Assembly (NCBI GenBank): GCA_033239725.1
Contig: BTCW01000001.1
Location: forward strand, 31,858,176-31,922,175
DNA from: Echinochloa phyllopogon
Lineage: Eukaryota > Streptophyta > Magnoliopsida > Poales > Poaceae
DNA length: 64,000 nt
Direction: 5' to 3'
Position numbers and translations under genes: made by a program. This document shows positions 45,862-56,539 of this stretch, piece by piece. Every line of letters starts with the position of its first letter. Positions within the stretch are counted from its first letter, which is position 1. The notes under the pieces are model-generated. The model worked only from the letters and a program-made list of their open reading frames with translations. It was not told where the DNA came from and did no database searches.

Positions 45862-46666
45862 GACAGTTTGGATGATCTCAGAGCCGATTCATGAATGTTT
45901 TGCTACCTGCAGGCCGATCTGTGCTGTTCTTGATTTTGGCTGTCATGTGGTAACGTTTCATTGCCTCGGTTAGTTAGATTTTATACAGCAATAGCATTTG
46001 TTTTATATGTGATAGGGATAGCTAGGAAATGCAGCTTGCATGAGTGCTGCTTGTTAAATACTACAGTATTACGGAGTAAGTATTAACTGAACAAAATGAA
46101 TGATGAACACTCATATATCTTTCCCCCGTCAGTTCAGTTCCATTTTGGCAATGCAAATCAGATGTAAGTACAAGTCTTTAATGACGTAGAATTTACAAAT
46201 AATTTTAAATCGAACCATCAGTCCATGTGTTTCTTAACACGTGATTCCAGACATTCTGAATCTGAAAAACTGGTGCAGCAGCAGACCAAGTAGAGAGCAT
46301 TCATCAGAACAGTTATATTTACTTGATGCATCTATCACCACCAATGACCGAATCTCACATCCTCGAGGTTCGCCAGCACAGGTTACAAGCTCAGAGATCA
46401 TACTGATTCGAAGACAAACCAAGGTCACAGGACATTACAGGATGCGAAAGAAAATTTCCCTCGCACCAAAGAACCGAGTCAATAGCTCTGAAAGCTAATG
46501 TTAAGGTTTACATGGCAGATTAGTGCATAGTACATGGAAGATAGTTACAGCAGGTTGATTCCTACATATTTGCAAGGGGGGTGATGATCGTTCTACTCTC
46601 CTTAAACCTTCTGCAGTTAAATGTCGAATACATAGTACACTAGCTAGTAGACTGGTTCATGCCCCC
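45862..46666. other. Convergent 3' regions of LTP-like and dynein light-chain-like genes
   Basis: AT-rich. It presumably holds both 3' UTRs. No gene or repeat is recognised. Confidence 0.4.
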
Positions 46667-48428
46667 TCATTGTGGGTGACCTAATGGCTCAACAGCAGTT
46701 CTGAAGAGAAGAATATAGGCCTTGTCCACTGAGAAGTATAAGAAACCTCCCAATGAGTGTGTCACATAGGATCCGAAGCTTGTTCCGACAATGCAATGCC
46801 AAGCAGGACCATATGCTGTGTCGAATTCCTGCAAGATGGGAGTATCATTCAGTTATAACCTATATGCGTCATGCAATATTCATTTTGTAGAGTAACTAAG
46901 CAATTTCATACCAAATGCATGGGTTAAACAATCAGTTAATATGCACAGCCTATATTCTGGAACACACCATGCTGTTGTAACCAGCAGATTACATGGAACA
47001 CGTTACTGGACCCAGATTTTTTCATTCAGCTGGCTTACAGGTTACATGAATCTAATAGTCAGAGTAATGTTTATAGTTATCAGGCCACATTATAGAAGAG
47101 ATACACAGATTTCAGCATTTAAGTGATAACATTCAGAGAGCAATTCATTTTGTACAGTTTCTAAGTAATGTCATACCAAATGCCAGGGTAATAAGCTAAT
47201 ATGCACAGCCTCTGTTCTGGAACACATCATCCTGTTGTTTAACCAGCAGACTACATGGAACAAGTTATAGTACCCAGATTTATTTTATTCAGCTGGCTTA
47301 CAGGTTACATGAAGCTAATAGTCATAGTTATGGTTATAATTATCAGGCCACATTATAAAAGAGATACACTCATATACATATACAACAAGTGGCTCCATCG
47401 CCCTGTTCGTTTGGCTGGTGGCTGACGCTGGTTTTTGCTGAGAGAAAAACAGTGCTGGTTGGTGGCCGGTGGCTGGCGCTGGTTTTCGCTGAGAGAAAAA
47501 CAATGTTGGCTCGCTGGAAACAATCCAAATGAACAGGGCGCTGCCTATAAATCTAATTAAACCCCTCACACAAGCACATCCAGGAATCCCATTTGATCTA
47601 AAAAAACGAACAAAGCGAATATCGAAACTAGATCTCTGATTCCAAACCCCTCTCAACAAGATTTGTCATGAGTTATGACTATCCAATGTGGGGACTAGCC
47701 ACACATTCGTGCTCCTACAACTCCAACAGTATTAGTGACACCTGCCCCAAATCAAATCCAAATCCACACCCACATCACCACAATCAGCATCCGCACGGGC
47801 GCATCAGGTCCACGCAATAAATGATAACGGCGCCCTCGAACTTGTAGTACCCTACCTTCCCAATAGAAATTGACTACCGAGGCGCCCTCGAACTTGTAGT
47901 ACCCTACCTTCCCAATAGAAATTGACTACCGATTGATGTTTGGGTGGCAATGTGGCATACCTTCTTGAGCGCGAGCGCGAGGCGCTTGCTGTCGAGCCGC
48001 GGCATGGCGGCGATGGCCTCGTAGGCGAGCCGGATGGCGCGGCGCTGCAGCGGCAGCGGCATGTCGGCCGCGCGCACCCGCACCGAAACCTTCCTGCCGC
48101 CCTCCTCCTTCGGGGCCCCGCCGTCCTTCCCCTTGATCTCCTTCCCCTTCCCGTCGCCCCCCTCCTCCTGTTTGACCTCCCGCTTCTCCTTCTCCTCCAC
48201 CGCCAGCGCCGGCTTGGCCTCCCCCTCGCGCTTCCCAACGGTGGGCTCCGGCTTGGCCTCCTCCGCGCGTTTCCCAACGGCTGGCTCCGGCTCCGGGTTC
48301 GGTGCCACCACCCCGGGCTCCGGCTCGGGAGGGGGAGCGGGGGCCGGGGCGGCGCCGAGCTTGGTGCGGCGGATGAGCGAGCTGAGGTAGCGGCTGCGGC
48401 GCTCGAGCTCCTCGGACGCCGGATCCAT
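46667..48428 (-). CDS. Dynein light chain type 1 (LC8-like) protein with long N-terminal extension
   Basis: Two exons on the minus strand (47961-48428 and 46667-46828) join in frame to 209 residues. Residues 1-30 read MDPASEELERRSRYLSSLIR. Residues about 30-110 are Glu/Lys/Pro-rich and contain imperfect repeats of VGKR(A/E)(E/G)EAKP. The LC8 domain covers about 115-205 with RRAIRLAYEAIAAM, then EFDTAYGPAWHCIVGTSFGS and GGFLYFSVDKAYILLFRT. LC8 proteins are dimeric adaptors that hold partner peptides. Flowering plants lack dynein motors, so a hub role outside motors is expected. The upstream open frame has no earlier ATG. The 1.13 kb intron contains two tandem duplications and a MITE. Confidence 0.9.
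46881..47373. repeat. 265-bp tandem duplication in the dynein light-chain-like intron
   Basis: Copies begin CATTTTGTAGAGTAACTAAG (46881) and CATTTTGTACAGTTTCTAAG (47146). They keep the same order through ATATGCACAGCCT, CAGCTGGCTTACAGGTTACA and TATCAGGCCACATTATA. They have diverged by substitutions and small gaps, so the event is not recent. Confidence 0.85.
47400..47540. mobile_element. Short MITE, GCCCTGTTCGTTTGG ends, copy 1
   Basis: Ends are GCCCTGTTCGTTTGGCTGG and CAATCCAAATGAACAGGGC. The interior has CGCTGGTTTT(T/C)GCTGAGAG twice. A second copy is at 50511-50653. Confidence 0.75.
47829..47932. repeat. 52-bp perfect tandem duplication near the dynein light-chain-like donor
   Basis: Two identical adjacent copies begin GGCGCCCTCGAACTTGTAGT at 47829 and 47881. 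They end 28 bp from the exon-1 donor. Confidence 0.95.
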
Positions 48429-49106
48429 GTCGGCGGCGGCGGGAACGGGGACGGGGGCGGGGGCGTCCCGGGCCGGGCGGCTCACCTCGCGTCACCCGCG
48501 GCGGCGGGCGAGCATGGTTGGGTGCTTGGGACTCGTTGCCGGTTGCGCGGTGAGGGAATGCCGGAATGGAGTTGGCCGCGTCGTGGTCAGTCAAACCACA
48601 AGCAGGACCGCGCCGCACTGGCTTGTTTGGGCTCGGCAGGCGGGGATTGGGGAGGTGGGGGACTCGCGGATGGCGACCGCTGTGGCGTGAGCCGTGCGAT
48701 GAGGATAGGGTCCTGTCCGTGTTGACCGCACGGATCGGGGGGCACAGCGACTCAGCGAGCGTGCAGCGCGACGCTGCTTGCAATGCCCCCTGCTCCGCGG
48801 CCTGTGCCTCTGCACTCTGCCGGGCCTGCGCGGCTGCGCGACTCGTCATACGGTCGTGTTGAGTTCACGGTGTTGATCGACGATCGTTGAACAGCCAGGC
48901 CGGGGACTCAAGGGGGCCGCTGCAATGCTCGATTGTCCCTTCGTACAAGGTGACAAGTTGCAGTAGGAGTACCACACCGTGGGTAAAAAAAAAACATCTT
49001 GCTTTTCTCTAACTTCTCGATACATGGCATATTCTTTTTTTTGCTATTTTGACCTATTTTGCGTACTATTTGCAAGATTAGATCGGGTTTAAAACTATTT
49101 TGAAAA
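48429..49106. other. Dynein light-chain-like upstream region
   Basis: GC-rich to about 48900 (presumed 5' UTR and promoter), then AT-rich. No other gene is supported. Confidence 0.45.
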
Positions 49107-49611
49107 AAAGTCTACTTCACCCCCAACCTACGAGGGGTGGAACACCCCTCAACTTATAAAAATGGAGTTTTTACCCACTGAACTTTCTAAAACTGGACAA
49201 ATCACCCCACGAAGCAGTTTTAAAAAATCATAATAAATCATAAAAAAATTATAAAATAGAAAATCAAATTGTGTTGGACTCCAAATGAGTAGATCTACGC
49301 AGTGAACATATAATATAGTATGCTTTAGTACATTTTTTTACAGCTATGAAGAAAAGTATAGATCTAAAGTTACAGGAAAAAATGTACTAAAGCATTCCGT
49401 ATTATATGTTCACTGCATAGAACTACTAATTTGAAGTCCAACACAATTTGGTTTTCTATTTTATGATTTTTTTGTGATTTATTATGATTTTTAAAACCGC
49501 TTCAGGGGATGATTTGTCCGGTTTTAGAAAATTTAGGGGGTAAAAAATCTATTTTCATAGGTTAGGGGTGATGTGTTCCACCCCTCATAGGTTGGGGGTG
49601 AAGTAGACTTT
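49107..49611. mobile_element. Fold-back MITE (about 505 bp, nearly full-length hairpin)
   Basis: It starts AAAGTCTACTTCACCCCCAA and ends with the complement, TTGGGGGTGAAGTAGACTTT. The arms pair over about 230 nt each with few differences (for example TTGTGTTGGACTCCAAAT against AATTTGAAGTCCAACACAA), with the centre near 49345. There is no coding capacity. The inner hairpin at 18082-18610 is the same family. Confidence 0.85.
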
Positions 49612-50510
49612 ACCCAAACTATTTTCAAATCTAACCCGTTATTGACGCGTCATACTCACAGACAATGAGGTCATAGTGTGCATTGGCTCCTCGTCTTTTG
49701 GCCTTATGTTGCAATCCAGTCCGGATCTATCTGGATCGTTGTGAGGACGTCCTAAGTAAGCTTCCATTTCCCTACGAATGACACTTCTTGTGTAGTTGAT
49801 ATTATGCATGCTGGTTAATTGAGTGATCAGGTATACTGAAGCCATAACTTCATGAGTTGGCCTTTATATAGAGAAGAACCTGAAGCTAGTACTCACGGGC
49901 ACAACAATTATCCGGGTCACCGGCGCAACAGGTAGGGAATATGTGAAACATACATGTCTGGTAGCTCAGGAACCATCACGCCAAAGGTGGCGGCAATCAT
50001 ATTTTCAAATATAACACTACAATGCTGACGTGGGTCAGTGCTTTAGAAACCACACAAGAGTGAAACAACTGACTACTAATTTCAATAATGATTTCATAAC
50101 GTGATTTGTGATGGGATACATATTTACTTGTAGGCATCATGATTGCATCTTCTGTAATGGACAAGCAAGACAGGAAAAGCCTTCTGATAACAAGCTTTTC
50201 TCAAATTTTTGCCTCCAGAATAAGGACCAATGCCGTAGCATTATCTATAGGCATGCACGGGGTGACTGACATATATGCACTACTCAAATTTCTTTTTTAT
50301 CGAGGAATATAAACTCAAGGGAGAAAAGAGAAGAAAAAATAGAAGTAATTTCACCAGAGAAACTCTATCCTGCACTGTCTAAATGGCGTAATTGCCCTGC
50401 TCCGCTGTCCAAAAGAAAGGATTAAAGTAGGACGCTAAGGAAATCATGCCCAATAATAATCAACAACCATTTTTTTCAAAGAAACAACAGGAGCACTGCC
50501 TTGTCGTAGC
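49612..50510. other. Spacer, no gene seen
   Basis: AT-rich and without a recognised gene or repeat. Confidence 0.4.
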
Positions 50511-50653
50511 GCCCTGTTCGTTTGGCTAGTGACTGGTGGCTGTCGCTGGTTTTTACTGAGAGAAAAATACTGCTGGCTGGTTGGTGGCTGGCGCTGGTTT
50601 TCGCTGAGAGAAAAATACTGTTGGCTCGCTGGAAACAATCCAAACGAACAGGA
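50511..50653. mobile_element. Short MITE, GCCCTGTTCGTTTGG ends, copy 2
   Basis: Ends are GCCCTGTTCGTTTGGCTAG and CAATCCAAACGAACAGG. The interior matches copy 1 at 47400 (CGCTGGTTTT, GAGAGAAAAATACTG). Confidence 0.75.
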
Positions 50654-51974
50654 AGGGAAGGGAAAGACTTGTCATTTGAAAAGGGAAAGCAATACAAGGC
50701 TACATGTTAATATCCATATTTGACTACTGAGAAGTGAGAATACAAGATCAGCACACATTAAGTAGAATGCAATCACAGTACCACATTTAAGTATTAAAAA
50801 TACAAGATCAGCAATTCAGTACACAAGTAGAATGCAATCACATAGTGCTGGAAGCGAGGGGGGCCCTTGATTTGCTGTACTGCATACTAAAATTGATGCC
50901 CAGAGAAAAGTGAATGCGGTTGTGATTTCTTAAACATACTGCATCAGCTCTAGTCCCGTTCAAATTTAGAATGATCAATTAGGTTCACACAAAACCTATT
51001 TGTTTGTTAGATAGGCTAGTGATGCTCTGTTTTGCACAGATATGGATTACAAAAGACACGTTGGTGACAAAGTGCTGCTTTACGTTGAAAGTTCTTCATG
51101 CATAACTAAAACCAACAATCAGCACCAAAAGAGCTTCCATAAGACAGTACGAGTTAAAAAAAGATCGATGACACAACACATGGTCATTACGGGAACTTCA
51201 GCCACAACTACAATCTAACACAACATTCAACAGCAGGTTTCAGATCAGAGTTGTACAAATAATTTCTAACAACATTCAAGACCAGCCCCAGACTACCGAA
51301 TTGGTGAAAATGGGGTTTGTCTAAACACTTCTACAGTATAGTACCTAGTGATTTTACTAACTGCAAAACCAGGAAATCAACAAGACAAAGATTAACTGCA
51401 AGTAGCTCTATGCCTCAATAAACAGACAGCGGCTCTGTTTTCATAAGAAGGGAACAGATAGCTGCAAACTACAACGCCACCTCCATGTCTATGGTTTTCA
51501 TTTTCAAAATCAGAGTGCAGTGATTTCAGTTTCAGTAGAATGTACTTGAAGGCACGAGAATCTTAAACAAATAACCAAACTAGAACCATTACTAATTACA
51601 TCTACAACTGTGCCAGATTCAATAGCCAGCACATCAACATGGCATTGCTAAATGCTAAGTGCAATGGATCACATATAGATCAGAAAGCAAGCACATTCAG
51701 AAATCACATTGCTGCTGACCAAATACCATCCCAGCAATGACACAAGCAAAATTTAAAAAGGGATCACCACAGCGACAAGTTTAGCAAAATTTTAGCAACA
51801 AATGCAGAAATTGTCCGATGCATTCTCCATCTACGGAGCTTTATGAGCAGTGCATAATATCATCAAGTTTCCAATCGTACCACAGAACCATAACTAAGTC
51901 GATGCATCTGAAATTACTAAAGTATTTTTCAATAGAACACTAATAACTAATTAAAGGGAAAATAGACGATCCAT
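50654..51974. other. Prohibitin downstream region
   Basis: AT-rich. AATACAAGATCAGCA occurs twice (50741 and 50799) as part of an imperfect ~60-bp repeat. The last few hundred bases are likely prohibitin 3' UTR. No other gene is seen. Confidence 0.4.
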
Positions 51975-52823
51975 TCACCGAGCGGCGTTGAGCCCGAGCA
52001 GCATCTGGCCGTTGTCGCCGGCGGGGATGTAGGAGACGTTGGGAGATTTCGCCAGCACGCCGGCGATCTCCTTGGCTGCCTCGATCCTCCTGAGCTCGAT
52101 CAGGCCGTTGCCCGCTGTGGTTGTGGCCTCGGAGATGAGGCGCGCGGCCTCGCTCTCCCCCTCGGCGCGGACGATGGCGGCGCGCCTCTCCTGCTCGGCG
52201 CGCGCGACGAGGAACCGGGAGCGCTCGGCCTCCTGCTGCGCCACCTGCTTCTTCTCGACGGCCTGCGCGAACTCCGGCCCGTAGGCGAGGTGGGTGATGG
52301 CGACGTCGTCGAGGACGATGTTGAACTCGCGGGCGCGCTGGGTGAGGGACTCGCGGACGAGGGCGGAGACGTGGGGGCGCTCGGTGAGGAGCTGGTCGGC
52401 GTTGAACTGCGCGACGACGGCCTTGAGCACCTCGTTGCCGATGGACGGGAGGACCTTCTCGTCGTACTCGAGGCCGAGGGAGTTGAAGATCTCCGGGAGG
52501 CGGTCGACGTCGGGGCGCGAGAGGACGCGGAGCGTGAGGCTGACCATCTGGAGGTCCTTGGTGCCGGAGGTGGAGGAGAAGCTGTGGGGGCAGGTGCGGA
52601 TGTCGAAGATGAAGGGCTTCTGGAGGATGGGGACCAGGAGGTGGGTGCCCTCCGACTCCGTCTTCGGCAGCACGCCGCGGATGCGGTCGAAGATGACGGC
52701 GCGCTCGCCGCCGTCCACCGTGTAGAGGGACGTGGAGGCCGCCGACGCCGCCACGCCGATCCCCGCCGCCACCTTCGCGATCCGCGTCAGGAACGACACG
52801 GCCGCCTGCCCGCCGCCGGCCAT
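51975..52823 (-). CDS. PHB: Prohibitin, mitochondrial (PHB1-type subunit)
   Basis: A single uninterrupted exon of 282 residues. Prohibitins form ring complexes in the mitochondrial inner membrane that act as scaffolds for proteases and respiratory-chain assembly. The N-terminus has a hydrophobic anchor (AAGIGVAASAASTSLYTVDG). The PHB/SPFH domain runs from about 32 (ERAVIFDRIRGV) through KPFIFDIRTCPHSFSSTSGT and ALVRESLTQRAREFNIVLDD. A coiled-coil stretch follows (QVAQQEAERSRFLVARAEQE, then EAARLISEATTTAGNGLIEL), and the end is GQMLLGLNAAR. The length and motifs fit plant PHB3/PHB4-type (type I) prohibitins. The absence of introns is common in this subgroup. It is complete. The antisense long open frames are shadows. 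Confidence 0.96.
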   Translation of the reverse strand: MAGGGQAAVSFLTRIAKVAAGIGVAASAASTSLYTVDGGERAVIFDRIRGVLPKTESEGTHLLVPILQKPFIFDIRTCPHSFSSTSGTKDLQMVSLTLRVLSRPDVDRLPEIFNSLGLEYDEKVLPSIGNEVLKAVVAQFNADQLLTERPHVSALVRESLTQRAREFNIVLDDVAITHLAYGPEFAQAVEKKQVAQQEAERSRFLVARAEQERRAAIVRAEGESEAARLISEATTTAGNGLIELRRIEAAKEIAGVLAKSPNVSYIPAGDNGQMLLGLNAAR

Positions 52824-53278
52824 CGCTTCCTCCTTGCTCTTACTTCGCGGTGGGGGCTGGATCGCTGGTGGTGGAAATTTCCCTTTGGCTTGGAGGTTTT
52901 GGGGATCTATCTGGCGGCGCGGTGGTGGGGTTTTAAAAGCCGTGCACGGGACGCCGCATCTCCTCCTCCTTTCTTGGCAGAGATGGACGGCCGGGATGGT
53001 TGGATACTGGCACTGAGATTCGTGCCTGGGCCTGGTGGGCCTGCTTCGGAAGAGGGCTTCTTGTTAGTTAGCGTTAGCGAGAGTGTGGTGGTGCCGTGGT
53101 GGGCCAGCGAGTCCGCTGAATCGGGGCCCGCGTTTAGGACCCTGTAGAGATGTGAGTCGCATTTGCCGTTTTACCGGAAAAAATAACAAATATATCATTT
53201 TTTTCGAGTAACAAGTATATCATTGAACAGAACAAAACCATTTCAAACGAATAGATACAACTTATCGATTACTCATTC
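52824..53278. other. Prohibitin upstream region
   Basis: Presumed 5' UTR and promoter to about 53150, then AT-rich spacer. No gene. Confidence 0.45.
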
Positions 53279-53287
53279 GATTTTATA

Positions 53288-54231
53288 TCGGTAAGTCTAG
53301 CGCCCAGACGTCCGATGCAATTATAAAAATCAGACGACACTGTAGAAAAAAAATCCCGCCGCAACATGTAAAATTTTTGCAACATTAAATAATAGCATAT
53401 GCAACATTAAACAATAGTATCCGTAACATGAATAATCATCGTTTGCAACATTAAAAACATGCGCTCAAAACTCTCAGCCACAAACGACATCAGTAAAAAA
53501 AATCTCAATTAAAATGCAACATCCGGATGAAACACTTGCAACATGCATGTGAAACATATGCAACATTGCACCATTCCATATCTACTTTTGCAACATTCAC
53601 ATTAAATAGTTGCAACATTCTTCTAAAACATCCGAAACACGTGAAACATGTTCTTACAACATGCAGCTAAACCCTAGAAAAAAATGAGAACAAGGAGGAG
53701 GAGGAAGATGGCGAGCAGGGACCGCCGCGGGCGGAGGGGATGGCCGGCGGCGCCCGCGGAGGATGGTGCGGCAGCGGCGACGGGCGCCCGCGGAGCGGAG
53801 ACGAGGGAGGCCGGCCTCGACGCGGAGAAGGGGCAGCAGCGGAGGAGCTGGACGCGCGGAGGAGCTCGACGCAGCAGCGGCGCCCATGGAGGAGCGGCGC
53901 GGCGGCGACGACCACGGAGGAGATGGGTGCTGTTGACGGTGGGGCCGCCGCATTGCAGCGGCGACGGCGCAGCAGTGGCTGACGGCAGCGGGCGTGTGGA
54001 GGAGACCGGCGGCGACGTGGAGTAGGCCGGGGCGGCGGCGCGTCGGCTCGTGGGACGGCGGCGGCGGCACATCGGCTCACGGGGGCAGCGACGTCGGCGC
54101 GGGGGGCGAGAAGCGAAGCGACGGGATTTTTTTTGTTTTTGGAAACCACGGTGCGGTAGTTATAGGTGGACGGGAGGGAAATGTTTCTCGGAGGCGTCCG
54201 ATCCGTCGGACGTCTTCACGGAAGCATTACC
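53288..54231. mobile_element. MULE-like element carrying GC-rich DNA (Pack-MULE candidate)
   Basis: A perfect 9-bp repeat, GATTTTATA, flanks it at 53279-53287 and 54232-54240, which is the Mutator-type target-duplication length. Ends are TCGGTAAGTC and GGAAGCATTACC, with AGACGTCCGA near the left end and TCGGACGTCTT near the right end forming inner inverted repeats. The first 370 nt are rich in GCAACAT variants. 53680-54120 is a sharply GC-rich, gene-like block on which I recognise no protein. No transposase is present. Confidence 0.7.
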
Positions 54232-54240
54232 GATTTTATA

Positions 54241-56539
54241 TTTGTAGGGCATATCCCTTTTATTAGAATAAAATTGTGGTCAACAATTACTCCTGTCATT
54301 AATATACTTTGTATGTTTTTTTCCTTCCACATCACCTCGTCTAATGGCCGACTAACCTTGTCCTATAAGACATCGTATGTTTTTCCCTTAACATGTGCCA
54401 TATATAGTGCTAAACTGTCTTAGTTGGATTGTGCAAGACTGCAAGGGTTTGAAAGGATGTGTTGGCAATTTAGATCATAGAAAATAAATCATATGATGTT
54501 GATGAAAAAGTTGAATCAATGCGCGGCTAGAAAAATTGTTGATTTTGTCAATAATCACAAGAATGTCTACTCATGATCAATTCAAGGCAACTAGTTGTGA
54601 GGGGTATTTATTCATTTGTTTTGATGCAATGTTATATTAGTCTCACAGACTATGGTGTTGTATCTGCTCTTTTTTCTTGCAAAATAAGATGGTTTTTATG
54701 GGTGTTATGATCATTTCAATGCTAGGTTCACTCACTACGCAGAGGATATGCTAAAACTTCTAGTATACCTAAACTAACAAAAAAAAAGATCATAACCACA
54801 GAGAAAATAGTACATTTTGTTTCTTCCCGAACTTTAGCACACATACACCTTAGCTACAACATACTTTCTAGACAAATGAAAACAAAAGAAGAAAGATTAA
54901 ATAACATGGAAATTTATTTGGCACATTTTTAAACGAAACTGCTCTAGTTATAATCGATGATGTTCGACTTACTCTCTATCAGTATAACTATCCGATTTTC
55001 CAATATATTGCTAATGAAATAGACATGAAAAAGGACTAATGGAACAAATGCACCAACATTGTGATATCTGCCTTACAACAAGCATTTTAGCATATGTGAC
55101 GAATATAGAAAAAAAATTACAAGAGCAATATATACTTACTAGGTGAAACAATATATCGAAACAACCAAACTAATTGAATTAATGGATAAAATGGCCAAGG
55201 GCAACAAAACATATTATCTCTTGAGTGGAATTTCTAGAATATAGCAATTGCTACTCAGTTGGTATGTTGAAACGATTAAGATAACGCCATAAAACAATGA
55301 TTTAAACACATCAACAAGAACCTATACATCGTAAATGTACAACCTCACTATTGATTCAAGAATTTCAAAAGTAAAAAGAAAGATTCCTATCACACATATC
55401 CCGTTCTCTCCACAATACAGTGTTAGGGTCTCTAATATGCAACCATAAAAAAAACACAACAGAACATGTCCAATCTCCAAAACCTTCCCACATGAACAAC
55501 CTACTAGAAGCCCCGACACTTAAAAAAGGCCTACCAAAAATTTGAAAGAGCAAAGGAACCATCTTAAGAAATTAAGAAAGAAGATATTTTGAAAAGTCCC
55601 GTGACTCTATGGGATTTTACATTCATGTAATATGTTGCTATAATATGCTGAATTATTTTCCTCCAAATATGATCTTTCCTAGACTTAGGTTACAATGCAA
55701 CTTTGTTCATTGGGGCCATGTTTTCTTAAAAAACCTAAGAAGAGAACAATTAGAAAAAATGGAATATATGTACAAGATGGAAGCTTAAATACTCAAAACC
55801 ATTCCTACAAATAGTATGAGATGAGCATATCTTAGTGAAGATCAAATTGAATATCAATTAGGTCTAATTAAATATGCTACACCAATATATTGGCACTACT
55901 AATTTTTATTGTAACATCCATAGTCTTGATTTTTTCCTCTAAAATTATATGAAAGTATTTATGATTTCAAGCCTTAATGTAGAGTTTTTTCTGGTTGTAG
56001 TTTGCTAATTATAAAACTTCTTGAAAGAGAGCATTCATTTTCTCTTGATTAACCTATGAGGAAAGCACAAATTTGATCTTAGTTGCATTGGTTGCTAAGA
56101 TGTGTCCACTATGTATAAGGGTAGAAGAACTTTTTAGTGTTTTAGTTCGAATTAACCTATATTTTAATTTTTACCTATGTAAAAGAGATTTATGGATAAT
56201 ACTAACCATATATAGTTGCATCAAGATAGGGGGACATCGCAAGGCAAACAAGGTAGGAGGCTTATCTGTTCATATGGTTGCGAATCTAGCGAAAATGAGT
56301 TGTTAGAGGCAATGGCAATGGACCAGGTGACGATGCTAAGTGATGTACATAAGGCAAGTAACACAAACTACTCCATAAGGAGATGATAGCCACATCAATT
56401 TACAACAATGCCATGGTGCGACGGTGTCAGGCGTCATGACTTCTTCTAGTTAGGTGTATATATGAGCACTTATAGTGTTTCGGTCTCTTTATAATTTTGT
56501 TGGGGAGAGCGTTGATAATGAACTTTAAATGATAATTCG
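54241..56539. other. AT-rich gene-free stretch
   Basis: No frame longer than about 80 residues has any family features, and no terminal repeats or known repeats were recognised. It may be old, decayed transposon sequence. Confidence 0.5.

Noticed and set aside
47926..48849. Overlapping long frames around the dynein light-chain-like exon 1
   Set aside because: Only one frame leads into the LC8 domain with correct splice phase; the others are shadows in GC-rich DNA.
52290..53147. Plus-strand open frame of 285 residues
   Set aside because: Antisense shadow of prohibitin extending into its promoter.
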